From contig NZ_JAQKPV010000010.1 in the NCBI RefSeq assembly GCF_028200735.1, positions 62,001 through 126,000 of the forward strand: 64,000 bases of DNA, written 5' to 3'. This document shows, piece after piece, positions 9,246 through 17,566 of this stretch (positions are counted from its first letter, which is position 1; the number at the start of each line of letters is the position of its first letter). Origin of the DNA: Streptomyces sp. ACA25 (lineage in GTDB: Bacteria > Actinomycetota > Actinomycetes > Streptomycetales > Streptomycetaceae). The notes under the pieces are model-generated. The model searched no databases, was not told the DNA's origin, and worked only from the letters and a program-made list of their open reading frames with translations. Both the position numbers and the translations under genes were made by a program.

Positions 9246-9797
9246 ATGACGTCTTGCGAACCCAGCTTCCCGCCGCACAGGGTGTCCGACGCGGACCGGG
9301 AGCGCGCCCTGGACGTGCTGCGCGAGAGCGTTGCCCAGGGGAGGGTTTCCCAGGACACCTTCCTGCGCCGGATGGAGCTCGTCCTCGGTGCGCGGCGGCC
9401 CGAGGAACTGCGGGCGGTGCTGCACGACCTGCCGGGCCGGGAGCCGCGCCGGGGAGGCCTGGTCCGCGCGGCCGGGAGGGTGTCCGAGTACCGGCGCCGG
9501 CTGCGGGGCGCCTGGCAGGCGGGGCGGCTGCCGCAGCTGCTGCTGCCGGCGCCCGGGCCGTATCCGATGACCATAGGGCGGGCCCCGGGCTCGATTCTGC
9601 GGCTCAACGATGCCAGTGTCTCCCGGTGCCACGCACAGTTGCGCGGCACCGGGGACGGGTGGCGGCTCCGTGACCTCGGCTCGGCCAACGGGACCTGGGT
9701 CAACGGGCGGAGGGTGACCGGCTCGGTCCCTGTCCGGCCGGGTGACCAGGTGCGGTTCGGCGGTGTGGGGTTCCTGCTCACCGCGCCCGCGTCGTGA
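9246..9797 (+). CDS. DUF1707 and FHA domain protein
   Basis: A 183-residue cytoplasmic protein with two recognisable parts. Residues about 10-60 (RVSDADRERALDVLRESVAQGRVSQDTFLRRMELVLGARRPEELRAVLHDLP) match the DUF1707 (SHOCT-like) module common in actinobacteria. Residues about 95-180 form an FHA domain that binds phosphothreonine peptides, with MTIGRAPGSILRL, VSRCHAQL and GSANGTWVNGRRV; the Arg, Ser and Asn that contact phosphate are all present. It is therefore likely to read out a Ser/Thr kinase signal. The start ATG follows GAAGAATGACCGGTC. It is divergent from treZ and converges on the LPMO gene across a strong hairpin. Confidence 0.85.
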   Translation: MTSCEPSFPPHRVSDADRERALDVLRESVAQGRVSQDTFLRRMELVLGARRPEELRAVLHDLPGREPRRGGLVRAAGRVSEYRRRLRGAWQAGRLPQLLLPAPGPYPMTIGRAPGSILRLNDASVSRCHAQLRGTGDGWRLRDLGSANGTWVNGRRVTGSVPVRPGDQVRFGGVGFLLTAPAS

Positions 9798-9840
9798 CTG
9801 CCGCCAGGCCGGGCTCTGCTCGGCCTGGCCGGGAACGGGT

Positions 9841-9884
9841 CCGGCCTGCCGCCCTGCGGGGGCAGGAAAGTGGCGGCAGGCCGG
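9841..9884. terminator. Bidirectional hairpin between converging genes
   Basis: A perfect 13-base inverted repeat, CCGGCCTGCCGCC at 9841-9853 and GGCGGCAGGCCGG at 9872-9884. The loop carries a second small stem (CCTGC/GCAGG around 9853-9865). It sits between the stop of the FHA gene (9797) and the stop of the LPMO gene (9904), where a shared terminator is expected. There is no U-run on either side, as is common for streptomycete terminators. A smaller stem, CCAGGCCG/CGGCCTGG, lies at 9804-9828. Confidence 0.65.
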
Positions 9885-9903
9885 AGTCCGGGATGACTGC
9901 TGA

Positions 9904-11169
9904 TCAGCCGGCGACCGGTGTCGCCACCAGGCTGCGGGCGTTGTCCATCATCCGGGTGAGGAGGGGCTGGTCGGCGCACTCCTCGTGGACGGGGACATGG
10001 TGGTCGTGCCCGCTGGACGCGTGCACGGCCTGTCCCACCGGGGCGGCGGAGGCGCCCGCCACCGTTCCGTCACAGCTGACTGATCCGGAGCCGGTCGGTG
10101 CGTCGCCGCTGGCGATGTAGCCGAAGGTGGTGGAGCTGCCGGCCGCGAGCGAGCCGTTCCAGTCGGTGTTACGGACCGAGACGCGGTCGCCCGAGGACGT
10201 GTCCACCCCGTTCCACACCTGCTGCAGTGAGCCGCCGGCGGAAGTCGCCCAGGAGGCGCTCCAGCCGCGCAGCGCGCTGTCGCCGGTGTTGGTGACGGTG
10301 ACCTCACCCTGGTAGCCGCCGGCCCAGGTGTTCACGACCGAGGTGGTCGCGGAGCACTCGCCGTTGCCCGGGTCGGTCGGGTCGGTCGGGTCCGTGGGGT
10401 CGGTCGGGTCGGGCGGGGGCTGGTTGGTGCCGCCCGGCACGGTGACCTCACCGTTGCCGCCGTCGAACACGACGTCGGAGCAGCTGTAGAAGGTCTCAGG
10501 GCTGTCGGAGCGGTCCCACACCATGTAGATGATGTGCTTGCCGCTCTTGTTGGAGGGCAGCGTGGCGGTCCAGAAGTACTCCGCCTCCACCGTGCCGACG
10601 CTGCCGGTCCACGGCGGGTCGACGACGCTGTGGAAGGGCTGGTCCTCGAGGTCGGACCAGCGCAGCGGCCGCGTCGGGTCGTAGCTGTCCTTGGTGACGT
10701 ACAGGCGGAACTCACCCGGGTGGTGGGCCCACACGTTGTAGGTGAACCGCATCTGCGCGCCGGCCGTCAGGTGGGTGTAGGGCCAGTCGTCGCGCGCCTG
10801 GTCGAACCCGGAGAAGTCGTAGGCCCCGGAGCCGCCGCTGCACAGCTGCCCGTCAGGAATGAAGCCGGCCGTCCGGCCGGAGCCGTTGGACTGCAGCACC
10901 GCGAACCAGTTGTAGAAGCCGTTCGCTCCGCTCTGGTTGAGGGCCGCCCGGCACGCCGGGTTCGTCGGGTCCATCTGACCGCTCTGGGTCTGACTGTGCT
11001 TCCAGCACAGGAAGGTACGGCTGCCGGGGTCCATGGGGGCGCCGTGCGCCGCCGCGTTCCCTCCGGTCAGCATCACCATGCAGAGTGCGGGCAGAACCGC
11101 CAGCAGAGTCAGCAGAGCGGGCTTCTTCAAGCGCTTTCGAGGTATTGCACGATGTCTCATAGGACTCAT
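9904..11169 (-). CDS. Secreted AA10 lytic polysaccharide monooxygenase with CBM2
   Basis: Copper enzyme that oxidatively cleaves cellulose or chitin outside the cell. Residues about 1-38 are a signal peptide with a basic start (RHRAIPRKRLKK) and cleavage after NAAA, which exposes the N-terminal His of HGAPMDPGSRTF needed for the copper histidine brace. The AA10 domain follows, including the second-histidine region YNVWAHHPGEF and the late RSDSPETFYSCSDVVFD. A Pro-Thr-Asp repeat linker leads to a family 2 carbohydrate-binding module (VTNTGDSALRGWSASW through SVSCDG). About 55 further residues rich in His (HASSGHDHHVPVHEEC) follow the CBM, unusual for the family. ATG 11169 is preferred over 11160 on a weak AAGGGA. 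Control: the CebR-like box upstream. Confidence 0.93.
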   Translation of the reverse strand: MSPMRHRAIPRKRLKKPALLTLLAVLPALCMVMLTGGNAAAHGAPMDPGSRTFLCWKHSQTQSGQMDPTNPACRAALNQSGANGFYNWFAVLQSNGSGRTAGFIPDGQLCSGGSGAYDFSGFDQARDDWPYTHLTAGAQMRFTYNVWAHHPGEFRLYVTKDSYDPTRPLRWSDLEDQPFHSVVDPPWTGSVGTVEAEYFWTATLPSNKSGKHIIYMVWDRSDSPETFYSCSDVVFDGGNGEVTVPGGTNQPPPDPTDPTDPTDPTDPGNGECSATTSVVNTWAGGYQGEVTVTNTGDSALRGWSASWATSAGGSLQQVWNGVDTSSGDRVSVRNTDWNGSLAAGSSTTFGYIASGDAPTGSGSVSCDGTVAGASAAPVGQAVHASSGHDHHVPVHEECADQPLLTRMMDNARSLVATPVAG

Positions 11170-11222
11170 CGCGTGGCGTCCCTTCGACGTGATGAGGTGG
11201 GGGGGGTGCATCAGTCACGTAG

Positions 11223-11242
11223 CAATGGGAGCGCTCCCATTG
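11223..11242. promoter_or_regulatory. Perfect palindrome matching a CebR box
   Basis: CAATGGGAGCGCTCCCATTG is a perfect 20-base palindrome whose core TGGGAGCGCTCCCA (11226-11239) is identical to the operator of CebR, the cellobiose-sensing LacI-family repressor of Streptomyces. It lies 54-73 bases upstream of the LPMO start and downstream of the treY stop, so it most likely represses the LPMO gene until cello-oligosaccharides are present. Confidence 0.85.
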
Positions 11243-11289
11243 CCGCAACATAGCGCCGTCCGCCGAAGCTGTAAAGATGTGCGGCACCG

Positions 11290-13761
11290 TCAGATCTGGT
11301 TCTGACGGACCAGCAGGGCGACCGGGCCGTCCTCGAACACGCTTGCCAGCAGGGCGGCTCCGCACTGGGTACGGCCGGTCAGGAGATCCCGCCAGGTTCC
11401 TGCGGGAAGCCGCAGCCGGGCCCCCTCCCAGCCGCCACCGGCGGTCAGCCGTCCCGACAGGCGGGTGACCGCTGTGATCACCTCGTCCCCGCCGGTGCTG
11501 TCCCTTCCCGCCCTCTCCCCGCGCAGGAAGGCCAGGCAGTGTCCGGAGGTCCTGCCCTCCGCCCGCAGGGGCCGGTAGCCGCCGGCCGCGCCGAACGTCC
11601 GCGGCCGGGCGCGTCGCAGGCGCAGCGCGACCGCGGTGAGCCGCAGCTTCTCGGTGTGCAGGTCGTGCGGCGCCGCTCCGTCGTCCAGGGCGGTCAGGTC
11701 CGCTGTGCAGGGTGGTACCGGCAGCCGGTTGTCGGGATCCACCAGAGCTCGGTAACACCCCTCACTGCCCCGGTAGATGTCCGGCACCCCCGGCATGGTG
11801 AGGTGCAGCAGTGCCGCCGCGAGCACCTGCGCCCGCACCTGGGGTCGCAGTTCCTCGGCGAAACCGCTCAACAGTTCGGCCGGCGCCCCGCACGGCCCGC
11901 TCCGGACGAAGTTCTCGACGGCCGCTTCGTATGCGGTGTCCGGTTCGGTCCAGGAGGTGCGCAGTCCCGCCTCCCGGGCGGCCTTCCGGGCCGCGCCGAA
12001 CAGCCGGTCCGGGTCGGGGACGCCCAGACCGAGAGCCGACTGCCAGACGTTCCATGCCAGATGGGGGTCCGGGGCAGGACTGCCGTACCGGGCGGTCTCC
12101 CGGGTCAGCCGGGGCAGCAGCCGGGTCCAGCCGGGCGCGTGCTCGGTCAGGGCGCGGAGTGTCGCCCGGACGTCCGCACTGCGCTTGGTGTCGTGGGTCG
12201 AGAGCACCGTTCCGGTGGCCGGCCAGTCCCGCTGGAGCCGGGCGCAGAAGGTGTGGAAGTCGTCGGGCCCGCACCCGGGCCGGCCGGGGTCGCTGCCCAC
12301 CTCGCAGGCCGACAGCAGCGGCGTGTAGCGGTAGAAGGCGGCGTCCTCGACGGCCTTGGCCCGCAGGGCGGAGGCGACCTGGGCGAAGCGGACCCGGAAG
12401 GCGTCGTGGTCCGTGCCGGTGCCGAGCCTGCCCAGGGCCAGATCGCGCACGGTCCGCACGGCGGTCTCCCCCTCGGGGCCCGCGAGCGTGCGCCGGGCCT
12501 CCTCGGCGGCGCCGGTGAGCATCGCCTCGTCGGCGGGGGAGGGCGGAAGGCCCCCGGACGGGACGTACGGACGGTAGACCGGCATGCGCACCAGCAACTC
12601 CACAGCCGCGGCGCGCAGCGCCCAGGGTGCGTGGTCACGCAGCCGCAGGTCCGGGGCGGCGCGGCAGACCCGCTCCGCGGTGCGGGTGAGCCGGCCGAGT
12701 TCCGCGGCGAGTTCGTGGCCGAGGATCCGCCGGGCGGCCCGGTCGACGGTGGCCGCCCATTCCCCGCCCCGGTCCGGTTCGGCTCCGGTGAACGCCCGGT
12801 AGGCCTCGGTGAGCGCGGCGCAGCCCTCGGGGTCGGTCAGCACCGCGTCGATGTGCCGGAGCGCGTCGTAGCCGGTGGTGCCGGCCACCCGCCAGTCGGC
12901 GGGCAGCCGCTCGCCGGTGCCGAGGATCTTCTCCACCACGGTCCAGCTCGCCGGGACGCGGTCGTGCAGGCGCAGCAGGTAGCCGGCCGGGTCGGCGAGA
13001 CCGTCCGGGTGGTCGATGCGCAGCCCTTGCACGGTGCCGTCCGCCACCAGTCGCAGCACGGTCCGGTGAGTTTCCTCGAACACCTCCGGGTCCTCGGCCC
13101 GCAGTCCGATCAGTTCGGAGATCGTGAAGAAGCGCCGGTAGTTGAGCTCGGTGCGGGCGAGCCGCCACCAGGCGAGCCGGTAGTGCTGGGCGTCGAGGAG
13201 CTCGGGCAGCGGCAGGTGTGCCGTCCCTTCGCGAACGGGAAAGCGATGGTTGCGGCAGCGCACCGTGCCGTCGTGCACGGTGATGCCGGAGAGCTCTTCC
13301 CCCAGCGGGCCGGCCAGCACCGGCAGCAGGATCCTGCCGTGGCCGGCCTGCCAGTCGATGTCGAACCACCGGGCGAAGCGCGACCGGGGTCCCCGGCGCA
13401 GCACATCCCACAGCGGCCCGTTGAGCTCGGCCGGTGTCGGCACCGCCATGTGGTTGGGCACGATGTCGAGCACCAGTCCCAGGCCGTGGCGGCGTGCGGT
13501 GTCCGCCAGCGCGCGCAGGCCGGCCGCACCGCCGAACTCCGCCCTAATCCGTGTGTGGCCGGTCACGTCGTAGCCGTGCTCCGAACCCGGCGCGGCGTCG
13601 AGTACCGGGGAGAGATGCAGATGCGAGATACCGAGTGAGGCCAGATACGGTACGAGCTTCTCGGCGGCTGCGAACCCGGAGCCGGGCGTGAGCTGCAGCC
13701 GGTAGGTGGCCGTGGGCACCGTGGCCGGCGCGGCGGGTGGCGGGAGAGGTGCGGACGTCAT
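11290..13761 (-). CDS. treY: Malto-oligosyltrehalose synthase TreY
   Basis: GH13 intramolecular transglucosylase that turns the reducing end of maltodextrin into an alpha,alpha-1,1 trehalose unit, the step before TreZ. At 823 residues it is of normal length. Motifs visible: TATYRLQLTPGSGF at the N-terminus, LGLVLDIVPNHMAV, QGLRIDHPDGLADP with the nucleophile Asp, WTVVEKILGTGERLP with the acid/base Glu, and TVLSTHDTKRSADVRATL. The ATG at 13761 has the Shine-Dalgarno GAGGAG. The frame stays open upstream to 14169, but that overlaps the divergent HEPN gene and is not coding. The debranching enzyme GlgX/TreX, often part of this set, is not in the window. Confidence 0.95.
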   Translation of the reverse strand: MTSAPLPPPAAPATVPTATYRLQLTPGSGFAAAEKLVPYLASLGISHLHLSPVLDAAPGSEHGYDVTGHTRIRAEFGGAAGLRALADTARRHGLGLVLDIVPNHMAVPTPAELNGPLWDVLRRGPRSRFARWFDIDWQAGHGRILLPVLAGPLGEELSGITVHDGTVRCRNHRFPVREGTAHLPLPELLDAQHYRLAWWRLARTELNYRRFFTISELIGLRAEDPEVFEETHRTVLRLVADGTVQGLRIDHPDGLADPAGYLLRLHDRVPASWTVVEKILGTGERLPADWRVAGTTGYDALRHIDAVLTDPEGCAALTEAYRAFTGAEPDRGGEWAATVDRAARRILGHELAAELGRLTRTAERVCRAAPDLRLRDHAPWALRAAAVELLVRMPVYRPYVPSGGLPPSPADEAMLTGAAEEARRTLAGPEGETAVRTVRDLALGRLGTGTDHDAFRVRFAQVASALRAKAVEDAAFYRYTPLLSACEVGSDPGRPGCGPDDFHTFCARLQRDWPATGTVLSTHDTKRSADVRATLRALTEHAPGWTRLLPRLTRETARYGSPAPDPHLAWNVWQSALGLGVPDPDRLFGAARKAAREAGLRTSWTEPDTAYEAAVENFVRSGPCGAPAELLSGFAEELRPQVRAQVLAAALLHLTMPGVPDIYRGSEGCYRALVDPDNRLPVPPCTADLTALDDGAAPHDLHTEKLRLTAVALRLRRARPRTFGAAGGYRPLRAEGRTSGHCLAFLRGERAGRDSTGGDEVITAVTRLSGRLTAGGGWEGARLRLPAGTWRDLLTGRTQCGAALLASVFEDGPVALLVRQNQI

Positions 13762-13885
13762 CTGACTCCTCGGTCCGGAGTTGCTTGCGGAGAAGCTCAG
13801 TTGAGTTCCCCGGTGAGCTGCGTCGGCCGCCCGGACCGCAGTAGGCTTCCTTGATCCATCAGCGGGGCGGAAGGCGGTGCAGGCG

Positions 13886-15118
13886 GTGAGCTCTTCGGGG
13901 CTGGAGCTCCCCTCGGGCAATGGGGGCGAGGCCGTCGAGGCGCCGCCCGGCACGGTGTCGGTGCCGCGCCCGGTGGAGATCGGCGCTGACCTGGCGTGGA
14001 GCACCCAGGACTGGGCCGAGGTCCGTACCCGGGTGGAGCGGGCGGGCCGGGCGTATGCCTGGCTGAACCTGGTCGAACAGCGGCTGCGGGCGGTGGTGGC
14101 CGCCGTGCTGCGGCCGGTGTACGAGCCGGTCCGGGGTGAGGACTGGGAGATAGCGGCGGCGGGGCCCACCGGTCAGGAGTGGGTGCAGCGTGCCGCGGCG
14201 CTGCGTGAGGTGAGCCGTCGCAAGGGGCACGTGCTCGATCCGGCGGACGACACGGTGCTCGCGTTTCTCACTCTCCCGCAGTTGCGGGAGCTGATGGTGC
14301 AGCACTGGCCGTGCTTCGCGCCCTACCTGGAGAACCGGCGGGAGCTGGAGCTCACGCTGGACGAGCTGGAGGTGGCGCGCAGCGCCGTCGGCCGGAACCG
14401 CGGGCTGAGCCGGGCGGTGCTGGACCAGGCGGAGCGCGGCTGCGCGCGGCTGCTGGGGCTGCTGGACTCCGGGGAGGGGGAGGCCGCGGACCGCCGGCTT
14501 CCCGCGGACGCCATCGAACGCCTGGTGGGTGACCGGTACACGGATGTGGCGGGGGTGCATCCGGACCGGGTCCGGCTGCAGCGGCAGCTGCCCGCGGAGG
14601 ACCTCTTCGAAGGCGCCCGGCGGCTGGACGCGATGGGGACGGCTCTCGGGCTCATGGTGCAGAACTTCCCCGGCCGCCGGCTGGTGCGGCTGGCCGACGA
14701 GGGGTGCCGCCTGCGGCTGCTCTTCCTGAACCCGGCCTGCGGGGCGATGCGCCGGAGGGAACGCGAGCTGGGCCTCAAGCGCAGCGAACTCAGCCGTTCC
14801 GTGGAGACGAGCATTCTCCACGTGCGCCGGGTGCGCGGCCGGGTAAAGGACCCGGAGGCGTTCAATATCCACGTATTCGATGATATTCCACGATTCAGTG
14901 CTTATTTCGTGGATGCGGACAGTTCGGACGGGGTGGCGGTCGTGCAGTCCTACTTGAGCCGGAGCCGCGGCGCGGAGACTCCCGCTCTGGTTCTGCGCGC
15001 GGCGGGGCGTGAGGTGGTGCGCGGCGCGGAGTCCGGATACCGGGGCGAGGTGAGCCTTTTCCAGACCTACCGGGAGGAGTTCGAATGGGCCTGGGAGGGT
15101 TCACGGCCGGTGTCGTGA
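13886..15118 (+). CDS. SAV2148 family HEPN domain protein
   Basis: A 410-residue protein recognisable as the streptomycete SAV2148 family. The middle (about residues 120-215: VLAFLTLPQLRELMVQHWPCF through VARSAVGRNRGLSRAVLDQAERG) resembles a Swt1-like HEPN domain. The usual R-N-x3-H ending reads RNRGLS, so the catalytic-type His is absent. The C-terminal third (DAMGTALGLMVQNFPGRRLVRLADEGCRLRLLFLNP) resembles a phospholipase-D-like fold without HKD motifs. Homologues begin MSSGGLELPPG; that fits the GTG at 13886 rather than the upstream GTG at 13877, which would sit only two bases from GGAAGG. It is divergent from treY. Role unknown; nucleic-acid or nucleotide handling is an inference from the folds. 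Confidence 0.8.
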   Translation: MSSSGLELPSGNGGEAVEAPPGTVSVPRPVEIGADLAWSTQDWAEVRTRVERAGRAYAWLNLVEQRLRAVVAAVLRPVYEPVRGEDWEIAAAGPTGQEWVQRAAALREVSRRKGHVLDPADDTVLAFLTLPQLRELMVQHWPCFAPYLENRRELELTLDELEVARSAVGRNRGLSRAVLDQAERGCARLLGLLDSGEGEAADRRLPADAIERLVGDRYTDVAGVHPDRVRLQRQLPAEDLFEGARRLDAMGTALGLMVQNFPGRRLVRLADEGCRLRLLFLNPACGAMRRRERELGLKRSELSRSVETSILHVRRVRGRVKDPEAFNIHVFDDIPRFSAYFVDADSSDGVAVVQSYLSRSRGAETPALVLRAAGREVVRGAESGYRGEVSLFQTYREEFEWAWEGSRPVS

Positions 15119-15235
15119 CGGCGTCTCCCGGTATGACTGTTGGTTCGCTGTCAAGGTTCTGTGCGCGTGGGCTTGCGTTTTCACATGGACCCCTCATAGC
15201 GTCAACCCGGTCCAACCGCCGCTGGGAAGCAGACC

Positions 15236-16381
15236 ATGCCTCAAGACATCCCCCCGCTGAGAGAAGTGCGCCAGATCACGCAGAAGAAGCGTGACGCGTG
15301 GTGGACCGTGCTGCTGGTGGACCCGGTGGCCACGCCGCTGGTCCGCTGGACCGCGCGGTGGACGCGGTTCACACCGAACCAGATCACCTGGCTCGCCCTG
15401 CTCTTCGGCCTCGGTGCCGCCGCGTGCTTCGCCTTCGGCAGCTGGCAGTGGCTCGTCGCCGGGGCGCTGCTCTACCACGTGAGCTTCATCCTGGACTGCA
15501 TGGACGGGAAGCTGGCCCGGCTGACCGGAACCGGCTCGGTATTCGGTGCCTGGCTCGATTATGTCTTCGACCGAATCCGCGTGCTCTTCTGTGCCATAGC
15601 TCTTATGGGTGGCCAGTACACCCGAACGGGCGAGGTTGTTTATCTGTGGCTGGCACTTGCCGTGGTATTTCTGGACATGCTCCGCTATATCGATGCCCTG
15701 CAGATCTTCAAAGTCCGCCATGAGATGCGGAAACAGATCAAGGCTCGGGCGGAGTCGGCGCGGGCGGCGGACAACGACATAGAGCTCGCCTTCATGGAGG
15801 ACCTGCTCCGGGAGAACCCGGAGGCCGACACCGAGAGTGACGAGGCGGAGCGCGCCCGGCTCACGGCTCTGACGCTGGCCCGGGCGGCGGGACGGACCGA
15901 GGGCGCTGCGGGGGAAGAGCCGGGCGGGAGGAACGTCCCGGCCCAGCGTGCCGCCAAGACCGGAACGGGGCCGCCGGCCGGCGTGGTCGACCTGCACCGG
16001 GAGTTCCGCAGCCGGTTCCCCTGGTACCTCCGGTTCCGCTCCCTGCTGCTGCGTCACCGGATGCGTACCCATCTGGTGAGCGGCATCGAGTTCCAGATGG
16101 CGGTGTTCATCATCGCTCCCGCCCTGGACGCGGTGGTGCCGGTCACGGTCGTCGCGGGAGCGCTGCTGCTCGCGTTCGAGCTCGCCATCATCTACAAGCT
16201 TCAGCTCTCGACCCGGGATTTCGCCCGGACCATGGAGTCGTTCGACGCACAGGAGCGCGAGCGGCGGAAGCACAGCCCGGTACAGGTCCCGGACCAGGGC
16301 ACGGCAGGGCAGGTCCGGAGTCCTGAGCTGCAGCCCCTCGGCTCGGAGGAGCGGCCCCGGCCGCAGGCCGAGGCCGTCTGA
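15236..16381 (+). CDS. CDP-alcohol phosphatidyltransferase family protein
   Basis: Integral membrane enzyme that couples a CDP-linked lipid to an alcohol acceptor in phospholipid synthesis. The family signature D-x2-DG-x2-AR-x8-G-x3-D-x3-D is complete in DCMDGKLARLTGTGSVFGAWLDYVFD, starting at about residue 85. At 381 residues it is longer than PgsA or PssA. About 120 residues of charged cytoplasmic sequence (QIKARAESARAADNDIELAFMEDLLRENPEADTESDEAERARL) are inserted before the last membrane segments, and the tail is hydrophilic. Acceptor unknown; inositol phosphate, glycerol phosphate or serine are all possible. The ATG has GGGAAG upstream. The 117-base gap before it shows no other feature. 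Confidence 0.88.
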   Translation: MPQDIPPLREVRQITQKKRDAWWTVLLVDPVATPLVRWTARWTRFTPNQITWLALLFGLGAAACFAFGSWQWLVAGALLYHVSFILDCMDGKLARLTGTGSVFGAWLDYVFDRIRVLFCAIALMGGQYTRTGEVVYLWLALAVVFLDMLRYIDALQIFKVRHEMRKQIKARAESARAADNDIELAFMEDLLRENPEADTESDEAERARLTALTLARAAGRTEGAAGEEPGGRNVPAQRAAKTGTGPPAGVVDLHREFRSRFPWYLRFRSLLLRHRMRTHLVSGIEFQMAVFIIAPALDAVVPVTVVAGALLLAFELAIIYKLQLSTRDFARTMESFDAQERERRKHSPVQVPDQGTAGQVRSPELQPLGSEERPRPQAEAV

Positions 16382-16425
16382 GGCGCCCCCCGGGCCGCCC
16401 TCCGGCGCCGTGCCGCTACCGGCCG

Positions 16426-16457
16426 TTCCGCGCCGGGCGGATTCCGCGCCGGGCGGA
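16426..16457. repeat. Tandem 16-base palindromic repeat
   Basis: TTCCGCGCCGGGCGGA occurs twice back to back without mismatch (16426-16441 and 16442-16457). Each copy is itself an inverted repeat, TCCGC-N5-GCGGA. The pair sits 42-73 bases before the SDR gene start and 45 bases after the CDP-alcohol transferase stop. It could be a double operator, a transcription terminator or a replication-slippage duplication; nothing in the sequence decides. Confidence 0.6.
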
Positions 16458-16498
16458 AAGAGGCCCGCGCCGGCCCGGCTGGGGCAAACACTGGCGGG

Positions 16499-17482
16499 AT
16501 GAGACTTCTGGTTCTGGGCGGCACGGAGTTCGTCGGACGGAGCATCGCCGAGGAGGCGCTGCGGCGGGGCTGGGCGGTCACGGTGTTCAACCGGGGCCGG
16601 CGCGAGCCGCCTCCCGGGGCCACCGTCCTCACCGGGGACCGGACCGCGCCCGACGGGCTCGCGGCCCTCGGTGCCGGGGAATGGGACCTGGTCGTGGACA
16701 CCTGGGCAGAAGCCCCGCGCGCGGTACACGACGCGATGCGCCTGCTGGCCCGGCGAGCCCGGCACTGCACGTACATGTCCAGTCGCTCGGTGTACTCCTT
16801 CCCGGTCCCGGCGGGTGCGGATGAGGACAGCCCGGTGGTCGAGGGGGCGCCGGACGCAGGCGCGCGGGAATACCCGCAGAACAAGCGGGGTGGCGAACTG
16901 GCCGCCCTGGCGGCCTTCGGGGAACGGGCACTGCTGGTGCGGGCCGGGGCCATCCTCGGTCCGCACGAGAACTCCGGACGGCTGCCCTGGTGGCTGTCCC
17001 GGATCGCCCGGGGTGGCCGGGTCCTGGCGCCCGGCCCCCGGGAGCTGGGCCTGCAGTACATCGACGTCCGTGACCTGGCGGTCTGGACCCTGGACGCGGC
17101 GGCCGCCGGGCTCGGTGGGCCGTACGACCTGGTGAGCCCTTCCGGTCACACCACGATGGCGGAGCTGCTCGAGGCCTGTGCCGAAGTGACCGGCAGTGGC
17201 GCCGACCTGCGGTGGGCCGGCCCCGACGCCGTCCTGGCCGCCGGGATCGAGCCGTGGACGGGCCTGCCGCTGTGGACCCCGCCGGGAGCCCTGCACGACT
17301 CGCTGCACCGCTCCGACGTCGCCAGGGCGCTCGGTGCCGGGCTGCGCTGCCGGCCCGTCACCGAAACCGTGGCCGACACCTGGGCCTGGCTGCGGGAGGA
17401 AGGGGACCGGCACCCCATGACTCCGGACGGCCCGGTGTCAAGGGCCACGCCCGAGCAGGAGAACCGCGCGCTCGGCGGCTGA
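16499..17482 (+). CDS. NAD-dependent epimerase/dehydratase family protein (extended SDR)
   Basis: Extended short-chain dehydrogenase/reductase of 327 residues. The dinucleotide-binding motif is LVLGGTEFVGRSIAEEAL at the N-terminus, followed by a basic patch (VFNRGRRE) that suits either cofactor. The catalytic Tyr-x3-Lys appears as EYPQNKRGGE (about residue 122), with a Ser-rich strand SSRSVYSFPVP before it. Proteins of this shape are often isoflavone-reductase- or UDP-sugar-epimerase-like; the substrate cannot be named. The gene stands alone between a lipid enzyme and a converging acetyltransferase. Confidence 0.82.
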   Translation: MRLLVLGGTEFVGRSIAEEALRRGWAVTVFNRGRREPPPGATVLTGDRTAPDGLAALGAGEWDLVVDTWAEAPRAVHDAMRLLARRARHCTYMSSRSVYSFPVPAGADEDSPVVEGAPDAGAREYPQNKRGGELAALAAFGERALLVRAGAILGPHENSGRLPWWLSRIARGGRVLAPGPRELGLQYIDVRDLAVWTLDAAAAGLGGPYDLVSPSGHTTMAELLEACAEVTGSGADLRWAGPDAVLAAGIEPWTGLPLWTPPGALHDSLHRSDVARALGAGLRCRPVTETVADTWAWLREEGDRHPMTPDGPVSRATPEQENRALGG

Positions 17483-17566
17483 CCGGGGGAGGAAGCCACG
17501 CCGACGGGCAGCGCCCGCACCGGTGACGCGCCGACTCGGGCCGCTCCGGGCCGCACGGGGCGGTGC

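Noticed and set aside
10373..10418. Tandem GGGTCGGTC-type repeats near the LPMO CBM2
   Set aside because: They encode the Pro-Thr-Asp linker of the LPMO, so no CRISPR or separate repeat element is implied.
11539..13638. Plus-strand 699-codon ORF opposite treY
   Set aside because: Low-complexity Gly/Arg/Gln translation; treY motifs are complete on the other strand.
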